A DNA stretch of 8,493 bases from Candidatus Woesearchaeota archaeon. GTDB lineage: Archaea; Nanobdellota; Nanobdellia; Woesearchaeales; UBA10200. The notes beneath the pieces were generated by a model that saw only the letters and a list, made by a program, of their open reading frames with translations, had not been told where the DNA came from and searched no databases. Of this stretch, positions 1 through 6,017 are shown piece after piece. Position 1 is the stretch's first letter. The number at the start of each line of letters is the position of its first letter. Location: positions 1 through 8,493 of the forward strand of contig JAGVZX010000106.1 of NCBI GenBank assembly GCA_018302185.1, given 5' to 3'. The translations under genes and the position numbers were made by a program.

Positions 1-522
1 GTTCCAAAGACAAGCTTCAAGGCAACTGACATCTGTATAATTGCAAATCCTGTCAAGAGCGCAGATGGCCTTCATAAATTGAGAAGAGTTACACAGATAA
101 CTGAAGTCAGAAAATCATGGGAAGAGGATCCTTTGACTGAGAACGGATTTGCTGACCTTATGAAGTATGATGCAAAGATAGACAAGCTTGTGCCAAGCGA
201 TGAATTGCTGAATGGAGACAGCGAAATATTAAAATCAATCGCTTCTAACATCAAGGAATTTGCAGGCAACTGGAATGCTGTCTGGGAAAATATACAGCTA
301 AGGACACAGATCAAAGAGACTCAAGTTAATCTTGCAAAGCAGCTGAATGATCCAGATATGCTTGAAGCTCCGTTTACGATAAAATGCAATGACGCATATC
401 ATAATATAATTGCAACCGTCAAGGATGAGATAGGCAGCATGGATCCTAAGAGAGTGTTCTTCGAGTGGAACAACTGGATGAAAAGAGAAGTCAAGAAAAG
501 AGGCACTTCAGAAAAGATGTGA
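1..522 (+). CDS. Type II/IV secretion-system (archaeal pilus) ATPase, C-terminal part; 5' end outside window
   Basis: The reading frame is open from the first base to a TGA at 520-522, giving 173 visible residues; the TTG at 79 is only an internal codon. The start of the fragment (PKTSFKATDICIIANPV, then LRRVTQITEVRK and ENGFADLMKYD) matches the C-terminal domain of archaeal VirB11/GspE/CpaF-type ATPases as I know the family. These cytosolic hexameric ATPases drive pilin or archaellin assembly through a TadC/FlaJ-type membrane platform. The Walker A and B motifs lie upstream of the window, so catalytic competence cannot be judged. The last part is charged and helical, ending in FFEWNNWMKREVKKRG. 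A platform protein of the matching family lies downstream at 2438-4642, which supports the call. The gene converges on the histidine kinase, with 51 bp between the two stop codons. Confidence 0.8.
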   Translation, partial: VPKTSFKATDICIIANPVKSADGLHKLRRVTQITEVRKSWEEDPLTENGFADLMKYDAKIDKLVPSDELLNGDSEILKSIASNIKEFAGNWNAVWENIQLRTQIKETQVNLAKQLNDPDMLEAPFTIKCNDAYHNIIATVKDEIGSMDPKRVFFEWNNWMKREVKKRGTSEKM

Positions 523-571
523 TTTAGAAAAGAAGATTGAAGGAGACTATATAGTTAAGAATATAATTCAT

Positions 572-588
572 AATTATGCTGCATAATT
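572..588. terminator. Perfect 8-bp inverted repeat between convergent genes, possible bidirectional terminator
   Basis: AATTATGC and GCATAATT are separated by a single T, giving a 17-bp palindrome. It overlaps the last codons and the stop of the histidine kinase and lies 50 bp after the ATPase stop. The surroundings are AT-rich, but there is no long T run on either strand. A role in ending both convergent transcripts is inferred from position only. Confidence 0.3.
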
Positions 589-1641
589 TATTATAGCAGA
601 TACTGAATCGCTCTCACCAAGTTCTGTATTTCCTTTGTCTTTTATCCCTATAGGCATTTCAAGATAGAATGTTGAGCCCTTGCCTTTTATGCTTCTTACA
701 CCAACATTGCCGCCTAGCTTTTCGGCAATCTCTTTTGTAAGCCATAAGCCAATGCCCTTTCTGTCCCTTTCCAATAATTTCAGCCTTTCTAAACTTTCTC
801 TATCTATTGGAACCATATATTTTCTCTCGAATACTTTGTAAATATCTTCTTCACTTAAGCCTATCCCTTGGTCAGAAACTTCAATCATGACCTTATCTTC
901 TTTTTGGTAAGCCCTAATCATGATCTCCATCCCAGGCTCTGAATATTTTATTGCATTTGAAAGGTAATTTTCCACAAGTGAGGTCAATACTCTCTGATTG
1001 CTGCATATTCTTCCATCATACCTTACATCCTGCCTGATCCTGATTCTCTTTTTATCAGCTAACCCCTCTATACCTTTTCTTGCATGCCTTAATAGTTCTT
1101 CAACATCAAACTCTTCTTTATCTATCACAAAGTCTTCACCTGGATTAATATCTGCCAGTTCCTTAAGCTTTTCATTGATATTTCTCAGTGCATTTTGGAT
1201 CATGCTATATGCATCTCTTCCGGTTTTATTATCGTAATATTTAACACTTCTTTCTATGCATTTCAGCCTTTCCTGCAATACGTTGATCTCTGCCCGAAGA
1301 ACATCATCATTAACGCCTGCTAATAATGCTGAGCCAAGATAATTGTCAAGCATGCCTCTTATCTGCTTATAAAATTCAAATGTGCTCTCATGCACAGGCT
1401 CATATCTTATATCCTCTAACTTAGCCACATCTAAAAACCCTAAGACTATTGTCCAGCTGTTTTTTAAGTCATGTAAGATTATCCTTACCAACTTAGAATT
1501 TAAGCTTTCATCAACACCATTATCAATCTCTGCTTTTACTATTGCCTCTAACTGGACAGGATTCGCAGAACTCTTCGTATGCCAATCATTTTCTGTAACC
1601 TCCCTTGCAATACTTAATACCTGGGTTTCTTGTTGAAACAT
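574..1641 (-). CDS. Soluble sensor histidine kinase with expanded dimerisation/phosphotransfer region
   Basis: This 355-residue protein has the full set of histidine-kinase boxes. The H box is LVRIILHDLKNSWTIVLGF with the likely phospho-acceptor His57. The N box is LVENYLSNAIKYS (Asn229). G1 is DQGIG (257-261), the F box has Phe271, G2 is GKGIGLWLTKEIA (about 295-306), and GSTFYLEMP closes the HATPase_c domain. No transmembrane segment, PAS or GAF domain is evident, so it is probably cytosolic, with about 50 residues before the H box as the only room for input. The distance from His57 to the start of the ATPase domain (FDVEELL, about 178) is about 120 residues, longer than the roughly 70 usual; the extra part is helical and charged. 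ATG at 1641 is the start because the upstream in-frame codons contain no start before a stop. No response regulator is visible in the window, so its partner is unknown. Confidence 0.88.
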   Translation of the reverse strand: MFQQETQVLSIAREVTENDWHTKSSANPVQLEAIVKAEIDNGVDESLNSKLVRIILHDLKNSWTIVLGFLDVAKLEDIRYEPVHESTFEFYKQIRGMLDNYLGSALLAGVNDDVLRAEINVLQERLKCIERSVKYYDNKTGRDAYSMIQNALRNINEKLKELADINPGEDFVIDKEEFDVEELLRHARKGIEGLADKKRIRIRQDVRYDGRICSNQRVLTSLVENYLSNAIKYSEPGMEIMIRAYQKEDKVMIEVSDQGIGLSEEDIYKVFERKYMVPIDRESLERLKLLERDRKGIGLWLTKEIAEKLGGNVGVRSIKGKGSTFYLEMPIGIKDKGNTELGESDSVSAIINYAA

Positions 1642-1672
1642 TTGATCACTGTAACCTTCCGTTATCCAACCC

Positions 1673-1682
1673 TCTTTTAAGC
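1673..1682 (-). promoter_or_regulatory. Possible TATA box of the histidine kinase
   Basis: Read on the minus strand, the sequence is TGCTTAAAAGAGGG, following a T-rich stretch. Its centre predicts a transcription start near 1652, about ten bases before the ATG at 1641. The element departs from the archaeal TTTATATA consensus. A second TATA-like palindrome, TTTATAAA at 1731-1738, is an alternative that would give a longer leader. Confidence 0.3.
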
Positions 1683-1802
1683 AAAAAAGAACAAAAACTA
1701 ATCTTTATGTTGAATTAAGAAGTTTCTGACTTTATAAACAATGTGACACATTTGCGGCAAAATCAACTTCAGATTACTAACCTTTTACACTTTTGACGAA
1801 AC

Positions 1803-1812
1803 CTTTATATAT
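1803..1812 (+). promoter_or_regulatory. Archaeal BRE/TATA promoter upstream of the AbrB-type gene
   Basis: CGAAACC followed by TTTATATATC is a good match to a BRE plus TATA box. The expected start is near 1830-1835, giving a leader of about 70 bases that contains the 1844-1859 inverted repeat. A second TATA-like string, TATAAATAC at 1848-1856, would give a start near 1878 and a leader of about 23 bases. Apart from these elements and the kinase promoter, I see no gene in the 1642-1900 gap. Confidence 0.55.
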
Positions 1813-1843
1813 CAAAACACTATTATAACAACTATTTCAATAG

Positions 1844-1859
1844 ATAGTATAAATACTAT
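1844..1859. promoter_or_regulatory. 16-bp inverted repeat, candidate operator
   Basis: ATAGTAT-AA-ATACTAT is a perfect 7-bp inverted repeat around a 2-bp spacer. It overlaps the TATA-like TATAAATAC and lies 41 bp before the AbrB-type start codon. The related string ACTATT also occurs at 1819-1824 and 1831-1836, as well as in the right arm at 1855-1860. AbrB/MazE-fold dimers often autoregulate by binding near their own promoters. That the local AbrB protein binds here is inference; AT-rich DNA also yields such palindromes by chance. Confidence 0.4.
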
Positions 1860-1900
1860 TAAAATTAATATTAAAAAATACTCAAGACGACAGAAATTAT

Positions 1901-2092
1901 ATGGTAAAGCTCCAAAAACTTCCAAATGGACAGCTAGTTCTAACCATCCCTAAACAGCTTGCTGCATTAAAAGGCTGGGACAAAGGCATAACTATCACTT
2001 TCAAAGAGCATGATAAGAATTCATTTGTGATTGAAGCAAATACACCATCACAAAATAGCAAGAAAGATGAAAGGGTGTATTTCAATGGATGA
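1901..2092 (+). CDS. AbrB/SpoVT/MazE-family DNA-binding protein
   Basis: This 63-residue protein starts MVKLQKLPNGQLVLTIPKQL and continues ALKGWDKGITITFKEHD. That is the swapped-hairpin AbrB fold as seen in many small archaeal proteins: a short strand, the N-G-Q-L/V-T-I-P turn, a helix around PKQLAALKGW, then a strand rich in aliphatic residues. The last 15 residues (PSQNSKKDERVYFNG) are polar and probably disordered. Such proteins act as dimeric transcription regulators or as antitoxins. No toxin-like ORF adjoins it: the next real gene is 345 bp downstream and is a pilus platform protein, so a regulator is more likely. There is no obvious Shine-Dalgarno sequence before the ATG. The upstream inverted repeat at 1844-1859 may be its own operator. 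Confidence 0.8.
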   Translation: MVKLQKLPNGQLVLTIPKQLAALKGWDKGITITFKEHDKNSFVIEANTPSQNSKKDERVYFNG

Positions 2093-2126
2093 GTTAATCT
2101 CTAATATAATCCTAAAAAACATGATG

Positions 2127-2325
2127 AAAAGCCAAAACAATGGCTTTGTCTCAAGTCGGAAAAAACAATACTGCGTATCGTTTTTCCAGCCTTTCGACCA
2201 TCGCCTGCGAACATTTGCAGAGTCAGTGAGATTGAGCCTCGCTCCCTGGAACATCGCTCGGCTCATTTCAGAAATCCATGAAGATGTTCGCAAAATTGGC
2301 GATGGCAGCCACTGTTTTGGCTTTT
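2127..2325 (-). ncRNA. Candidate structured RNA (three-way junction); strand tentative; alternative MITE-like element
   Basis: The sequence folds by hand into a closed architecture. P1 pairs 2127-2145 with 2307-2325 (18 of 19 positions). P2 is a hairpin, 2158-2171 with 2175-2187, with one bulged base. P3 pairs 2198-2205 with 2298-2305 and 2206-2214 with 2284-2292, that is 17 pairs around a 5-base bulge. P4, weaker, pairs GAGCC at 2234-2238 with GGCTC at 2260-2264, with some extension. P3 abuts P1 at 2306/2307, as in a stacked junction. The core is GC-enriched (44 of 77 bases at 2188-2264, against 14 of 80 at 2341-2420). The minus strand is preferred: three A-C mismatches on plus become G-U pairs, a TATA-like box sits about 26 bp before 2330, and TTTTTT follows the element at 2119-2114. 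It is not recognisable as SRP RNA, RNase P RNA, a C/D RNA or a tRNA. Identical arms could also mark a non-autonomous transposon, though I find no target-site duplication. Confidence 0.5.
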
Positions 2326-2351
2326 GCAGTTGTTGATTAATTGTTGTTAAA

Positions 2352-2360
2352 ATTATATTA
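2352..2360 (-). promoter_or_regulatory. TATA-like element for the candidate RNA
   Basis: TAATATAAT on the minus strand is centred about 26 bp from position 2330, just outside the right arm of the structured element. A similar TAATATAAT on the plus strand at 2102-2110 predicts a start near 2132, slightly inside the left arm. The AT-rich setting makes chance matches common. Confidence 0.3.
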
Positions 2361-2392
2361 TCGTTAAATCATAAAATCGGATTAACATAAGA

Positions 2393-2430
2393 TTATATTG
2401 TTGATAAGTATTTGTATATAAAAAAGAGGT
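2393..2430 (+). promoter_or_regulatory. Promoter and ribosome binding site of the pilus platform gene
   Basis: TTATATT at 2393-2399 could be a TATA box with a start near 2422. GAGGT at 2426-2430, seven bases before the ATG, is a clear Shine-Dalgarno sequence and fixes the start codon at 2438. The stronger-looking TATATAAAA at 2415-2423 would place the transcript start inside the gene, so it is unlikely to serve this reading frame. Confidence 0.45.
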
Positions 2431-2437
2431 TCATATC

Positions 2438-4642
2438 ATGCCTGAAATCAGTTCAGAAGAAGTTCAAAAAATCCTGAAGAAATATCAAGCTAAAATAAAC
2501 ACTCAGCTAGGCGAGCCTGTGCCTGAAAAGTTTAATGCAGACGCAAAGCCTGTCACTAAAGAATTCTTGGAGTTTAAAGATGAGTATCTTCCAAAACATT
2601 TTTCTCTGTATGAGCAGGCTGCTAATTACTCAGAAAATCTTTTGCATCTGAAGCCAAGTGGAGAAAAAGAAAAAGCATATCAGGAAGCTATTGATATCTG
2701 CCATCTGAACATAACTCCTGCTGGTGCGTATAGCTTTTCATTTTTAGGCGCAGCAGTAATTGCATTGCTAGGCGTAATTTTGTCATTTGCACTATTTCAG
2801 GGCAGCATGTTCATGATAGTGTTTTTTGTAGGCTCTGGAGCAGCCATGATCATGCCGTTTGGGAATATACCATTGATGTTTGCAAATTCCTGGAGAATGG
2901 CTGCATCAAATCAGATGGTGTTGAGTGTGTTCTATGTTGTGAGTTACATGAGGCATACCTCTAACCTTGAGTTAGCTATCGAATTTGCCAGCAAACATCT
3001 ATCTCCGCCGCTTGCTCTTGATCTAAGAAAAGTTCTCTGGGATGTTGAAACGCAAAAATATGAAAACATAAAAGAAAGCCTGGATGCATACCTTGAAACT
3101 TGGAAGAAATGGAATGTTGAATATGTTGAAGCAATGCATCTTATCGAAGGTTCATTATATGAAGGCGCAGAAGAAAGAAGATTAGGGATGCTTGATAAAT
3201 CGCTTACAGTCATTCTCGAGGAAACATATGAAAAGATGCTGCATTATGCGCAAAACCTTAAAGGACCTATAACGATGCTTCACATGCTTGGCATAATCCT
3301 TCCTATACTTGGTTTAGTCATCTTGCCGTTGATGGTCAGCTTTATGGAAGGTGTGCAATGGTATCACATCTCTGCGCTTTACAACCTTGGTTTGCCGTTT
3401 TTAGTCTATTATATGGGCACAAGCATATTGGCAAGCAGGCCTACCGGTTATGGTGATACTGATATAAGCGCGGACCCTGAGCTTGCAGATGAAAAAAAGA
3501 TGAGCATGGAATTTTTTGGTGTAAAATTAAAGATGGATCCGTTGTACATGTGCATAGGCATTGCAGTTGTCTGTATAATAATCGGCTTTAGCCCAATCTA
3601 TCTTCATGCATTAGGCGTAAAGGATTTTGGGTTTGGCGGAGAAGATGGCTTATCTGAATGCGGCTCAAAATTTTGCTTTATGGGATATAAGCAAAGCCAG
3701 AAAATAACAGATCCAGAGACCAATGAGCCATTGATCATTGGCCCATTTGGATTAGGCGCTTCAATATTATCTGTCGGTATTATTCTTGGGATAGGCTTAG
3801 CTATCGGCTTGTATTATAAATTACAATCAACTAATGTTATCGAGATAAGAAACCGGTCAAAAGAGCTTGAAAATGAATTTGCAGCTGCATTATTTCAGCT
3901 AGGCAACCGTTTGGGAGACGGTATTCCAGCGGAAATTGCGTTTGCAAAAGTTGCTGCGAGCATGGAAGGCAGCATCTCTGGACAATTTTTCCAGGCAGTC
4001 TCTAATAATATCATGCGACAAGGCATGAGTGTTGACCAAGCGATATTTGATCCGCATCATGGCGCATTATTACAGTTTCCAAGCGCATTAATAGAGAGCA
4101 GCATGAAAGTCCTTACTGAGAGCTCAAAAAAAGGTCCATTAGTCGCTGCACAGGCATTGATGAATATCAGCCAATATATCAAACAGATGCATACTGTAAA
4201 TGAAAGATTGCAAGACTTGATGTCAGAAACGATCTCTTCAATGAAATCCCAGATTAAATTTTTGACTCCTGTAATCTCTGGGATAGTCATCGGCATAACT
4301 TCAATGATCACAACAATCTTAGGAAAACTAAGTACACAGATGAAGAAGATCCAGGAAGGAAGCGCAACAGGCGCAGGCATGCCAGGCGGCTTAAGTGATA
4401 TGTTTGGAGACGGAATTCCTGCATTTTATTTTCAGCTGATTGTTGGCATTTATGTTATCCAGCTTGCATACATATTGACGATATTGATAAATGGCATTGA
4501 AAATGGATCAGACAAGCTTGGTGAGAAATATAACATAGGCATCAATGTCACTAAAGGGACTACAATTTATTGTTTCCTCGCAACGGTTGTTATGATAGGC
4601 TTCAACTTTGTTGCTGGAAGCATATTGGGCGCAGGGAAATAA
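2438..4642 (+). CDS. TadC/FlaJ-like type II secretion system F-domain platform protein of an archaeal pilus-like system
   Basis: This 734-residue integral membrane protein has two T2SF-type modules, the usual form in archaea. A cytosolic N-terminal region (1-95) precedes hydrophobic segments near 97-120 and 122-142. The first conserved cytosolic block (about 160-275) contains MRHTSNLELAIEFASKHL and LDLRKVLWDVETQKYENI, as in archaeal TadC/FlaJ relatives. Segments near 277-303 and 309-331 follow, then a pair near 369-391 and 437-460. The second T2SF block is about 475-600 (LENEFAAALFQLGNRLGDGIP, then GPLVAAQALMNISQYI). Final segments lie near 608-628, 662-685 and 707-730. The family forms the inner-membrane platform on which a CpaF/GspE-type ATPase assembles pilins, and the ATPase fragment at 1-522 is a plausible partner. 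The loop between the 369-391 and 437-460 segments carries Cys408 and Cys413. No pilin gene with a class III signal peptide is seen in the window. The call is firm; the pilus type is not determined. Confidence 0.88.
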   Translation: MPEISSEEVQKILKKYQAKINTQLGEPVPEKFNADAKPVTKEFLEFKDEYLPKHFSLYEQAANYSENLLHLKPSGEKEKAYQEAIDICHLNITPAGAYSFSFLGAAVIALLGVILSFALFQGSMFMIVFFVGSGAAMIMPFGNIPLMFANSWRMAASNQMVLSVFYVVSYMRHTSNLELAIEFASKHLSPPLALDLRKVLWDVETQKYENIKESLDAYLETWKKWNVEYVEAMHLIEGSLYEGAEERRLGMLDKSLTVILEETYEKMLHYAQNLKGPITMLHMLGIILPILGLVILPLMVSFMEGVQWYHISALYNLGLPFLVYYMGTSILASRPTGYGDTDISADPELADEKKMSMEFFGVKLKMDPLYMCIGIAVVCIIIGFSPIYLHALGVKDFGFGGEDGLSECGSKFCFMGYKQSQKITDPETNEPLIIGPFGLGASILSVGIILGIGLAIGLYYKLQSTNVIEIRNRSKELENEFAAALFQLGNRLGDGIPAEIAFAKVAASMEGSISGQFFQAVSNNIMRQGMSVDQAIFDPHHGALLQFPSALIESSMKVLTESSKKGPLVAAQALMNISQYIKQMHTVNERLQDLMSETISSMKSQIKFLTPVISGIVIGITSMITTILGKLSTQMKKIQEGSATGAGMPGGLSDMFGDGIPAFYFQLIVGIYVIQLAYILTILINGIENGSDKLGEKYNIGINVTKGTTIYCFLATVVMIGFNFVAGSILGAGK

Positions 4643-4658
4643 ATTAGTTGCAAGAAAT

Positions 4659-4664
4659 AAAAAA
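4659..4664 (-). terminator. Oligo-T terminator of tRNA-Phe
   Basis: Six T residues on the minus strand directly follow the discriminator base of the tRNA. Intrinsic termination at T runs is normal for archaeal RNA polymerase. It also sits between the tRNA and the 3' end of the convergent platform gene, whose stop is at 4640-4642. Confidence 0.6.
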
Positions 4665-4738
4665 TGGGAATGGCCGGATTTGAACCGGCGACGTCACCGG
4701 CTTCAGCGGTGTGTTCTCCCGAGCTGAACTACATTCCC
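4665..4738 (-). tRNA. tRNA-Phe (anticodon GAA)
   Basis: The 74-base gene folds into a full cloverleaf. The acceptor stem is GGGAATG/CATTCCC with discriminator A. The D stem is GTTC/GAAC, the anticodon stem CACCG/CGGTG with loop CTGAAGC, and the T stem GCCGG/CCGGC with loop TTCAAAT. The anticodon GAA is at 4702-4704 and reads Phe codons. G37 next to the anticodon fits the wyosine-type modification known for archaeal tRNA-Phe. There is no intron and no encoded CCA: oligo-T follows the discriminator at once, so CCA must be added by the CCA-adding enzyme. The A box (TAGTTCAGCTCGG) and the TTCAAATCC element are conserved. Confidence 0.96.
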
Positions 4739-4766
4739 AGAATTAAGTCAATAAACTTGTATTTGC

Positions 4767-4774
4767 TTTATATT
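4767..4774 (-). promoter_or_regulatory. TATA box of tRNA-Phe
   Basis: AATATAAA on the minus strand is centred about 26 bp before position 4744, which predicts a 5' leader of a few bases for RNase P to remove. Spacing and sequence fit an archaeal tRNA promoter. Confidence 0.6.
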
Positions 4775-4833
4775 CTTTTCGTTTTTGCATGTGCAAAATA
4801 ATTGGCATATTACATTTTCAAAAACAAAAACAT

Positions 4834-4841
4834 TTTTATAT
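4834..4841 (+). promoter_or_regulatory. TATA box of the deoxyhypusine synthase-HD operon
   Basis: TTTTATAT is preceded by an A-rich stretch. Its centre predicts a start near 4864, two bases before the ATG at 4866, so the mRNA is probably leaderless. This agrees with the absence of a Shine-Dalgarno sequence and supports the long N-terminal start. Confidence 0.6.
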
Positions 4842-4865
4842 CCTTAAATTTTCTTTGTTGCTAGG

Positions 4866-6014
4866 ATGGCATCAGATAAAAAAAAGAGTGTGGATATGGA
4901 AAACATAGGCAAAAAAAATCATATTGAAGATTCATGTATTAATGATAGGCACCATAGGAAAGACGACCGTCTGGTCGCATTAAAGCCATTAGAAGTTTCT
5001 AAATGCAAGACATTCTCTGATCTCCTTGAAGCTTACAAATACACTGCATTTGCTGCAAGAAGCACAGGAGAAGCAGCCGACATATTGCATGAGATGACAA
5101 CTGACAAGGATTGTTTTGTTGTCTTAACTCTTTCTGGCGCGATGACAATCGCAAAGATGGGCTTAGTGGCTTGCGATATGATAGACAATGGCATGGTAGA
5201 TGCAGTTGTAAGCACAGGCGCATTGATGGCGCATGGTTTTATTGAAAGCGCAGGCATGGAACATTACAAGTATAATCCTCATATGGATGATGAAGCATTG
5301 TATCAGAAAGGATATAATCGTGTTTATGACACCCTTGAGCCAGAATCTAACTTTGACAAGGCATATGAGATATTCACTAAAGTGATGTCGAATTGGGACA
5401 CAAAAGAAACTGCAAGCAGCTATAAAATCAACAGGATGCTCGGCGAGTATCTGCACAAAAACGCTCCTGGCCGCGGCATATTAAAATCTGCATTTGAACA
5501 GGATGTTCCAGTCTATATTCCTGCGTTTACAGATAGCGAAATGGGCCTTGATTTTGCATTATTGCGAAGAGAATTCAGGGCTAAAGGAAGCGACATCAAC
5601 TATGATCCATTCATAGATTTAGAAGATTATACTGCAAGGATACTAAAAGCAAAAAAGATAGGAATATTCACTATAGGCGGAGGTGTTCCAAGAAATTGGG
5701 CGCAGCAAGTCGGTCCATATCTTGATCTGATAAAATGGCGTTTGAGCAAAAAAGCACAGGAGAAAAGCAATCTAAATATTTCAGAAAGTGAAGGGTCTGG
5801 TTCAGGTCATCTTAAAAAATTCAACTATGCTGTAAGGATATGCCCAGAACCTACACATTTCGGTGGTTTGTCGGGGTGTACTTATTCGGAAGGTGTCTCT
5901 TGGGGAAAATTTGTGCCTGAGAAAGAAGGAGGAAAGTTTGCAGAAGTATATGCAGATGCGACACTTGCATGGCCGCTTGTTGTCAAAGCAGTTTTGGAAA
6001 GACTGGGGAAGTAA
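4866..6014 (+). CDS. Deoxyhypusine synthase-family protein (DHS or DHS-like)
   Basis: Deoxyhypusine synthase transfers the aminobutyl group of spermidine to a lysine of aIF5A in an NAD-dependent reaction. This 382-residue protein carries the family hallmarks: LTLSGAMT (87-94) and VVSTGAL in the N-terminal NAD-binding region, PAFTDSEMGLDF (219-230), IGGGVPRN (270-277), and near the C-terminus EGVSWGKF with the active-site Lys348 (human Lys329), then YADATLAWPLVV. Glu342 and Trp346 match human Glu323 and Trp327. The position of human His288 is Asn277 and that of Asp316 is Leu335, as in the DHS-like branch (GGVP-K/R-N, GGLSG) as I recall it. An archaeon needs a hypusine pathway, so this may be the true DHS; an alternative is a polyamine synthase such as a homospermidine-forming enzyme. 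The first 40 residues are charged and poorly conserved, and 308-315 is a short Ser/Gly-rich insertion. The HD gene follows after 3 bp. Confidence 0.85.
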   Translation: MASDKKKSVDMENIGKKNHIEDSCINDRHHRKDDRLVALKPLEVSKCKTFSDLLEAYKYTAFAARSTGEAADILHEMTTDKDCFVVLTLSGAMTIAKMGLVACDMIDNGMVDAVVSTGALMAHGFIESAGMEHYKYNPHMDDEALYQKGYNRVYDTLEPESNFDKAYEIFTKVMSNWDTKETASSYKINRMLGEYLHKNAPGRGILKSAFEQDVPVYIPAFTDSEMGLDFALLRREFRAKGSDINYDPFIDLEDYTARILKAKKIGIFTIGGGVPRNWAQQVGPYLDLIKWRLSKKAQEKSNLNISESEGSGSGHLKKFNYAVRICPEPTHFGGLSGCTYSEGVSWGKFVPEKEGGKFAEVYADATLAWPLVVKAVLERLGK

Positions 6015-6017
6015 GTT

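Noticed and set aside
79..522. Separate 147-residue gene starting at TTG 79
   Set aside because: The frame is open to the window edge, and the residues before position 79 continue the ATPase-family similarity, so this is the end of a longer gene.
1901..2092. AbrB-type protein as the antitoxin of a toxin-antitoxin pair
   Set aside because: No toxin-like gene overlaps or adjoins it; the next gene is a membrane platform protein 345 bp away.
2121..2127. ATGATGA, a match to the C box of archaeal C/D guide RNAs
   Set aside because: No CTGA D box or internal D'/C' boxes at suitable spacing follow, and the element is far longer than a C/D guide RNA.
2048..2293. Minus-strand 81-codon open frame over the same element
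   Set aside because: It runs through the inverted repeats and into the AbrB-type gene in antisense. Composition is better explained by RNA or repeat structure.
2127..2325. Insertion sequence or CRISPR array
   Set aside because: No transposase frame, no target-site duplication next to the arms, and no regularly spaced direct repeats.
2031..2336. Plus-strand 101-codon open frame across the structured element
   Set aside because: It starts from a TTG inside the AbrB-type gene, overlaps the self-complementary element throughout, has no ribosome binding site, and its protein resembles nothing I recognise.
4999..5456. Antisense open frames inside the DHS-family gene
   Set aside because: Low-complexity shadows rich in Leu, Ser and Cys, opposite a clearly conserved coding sequence.
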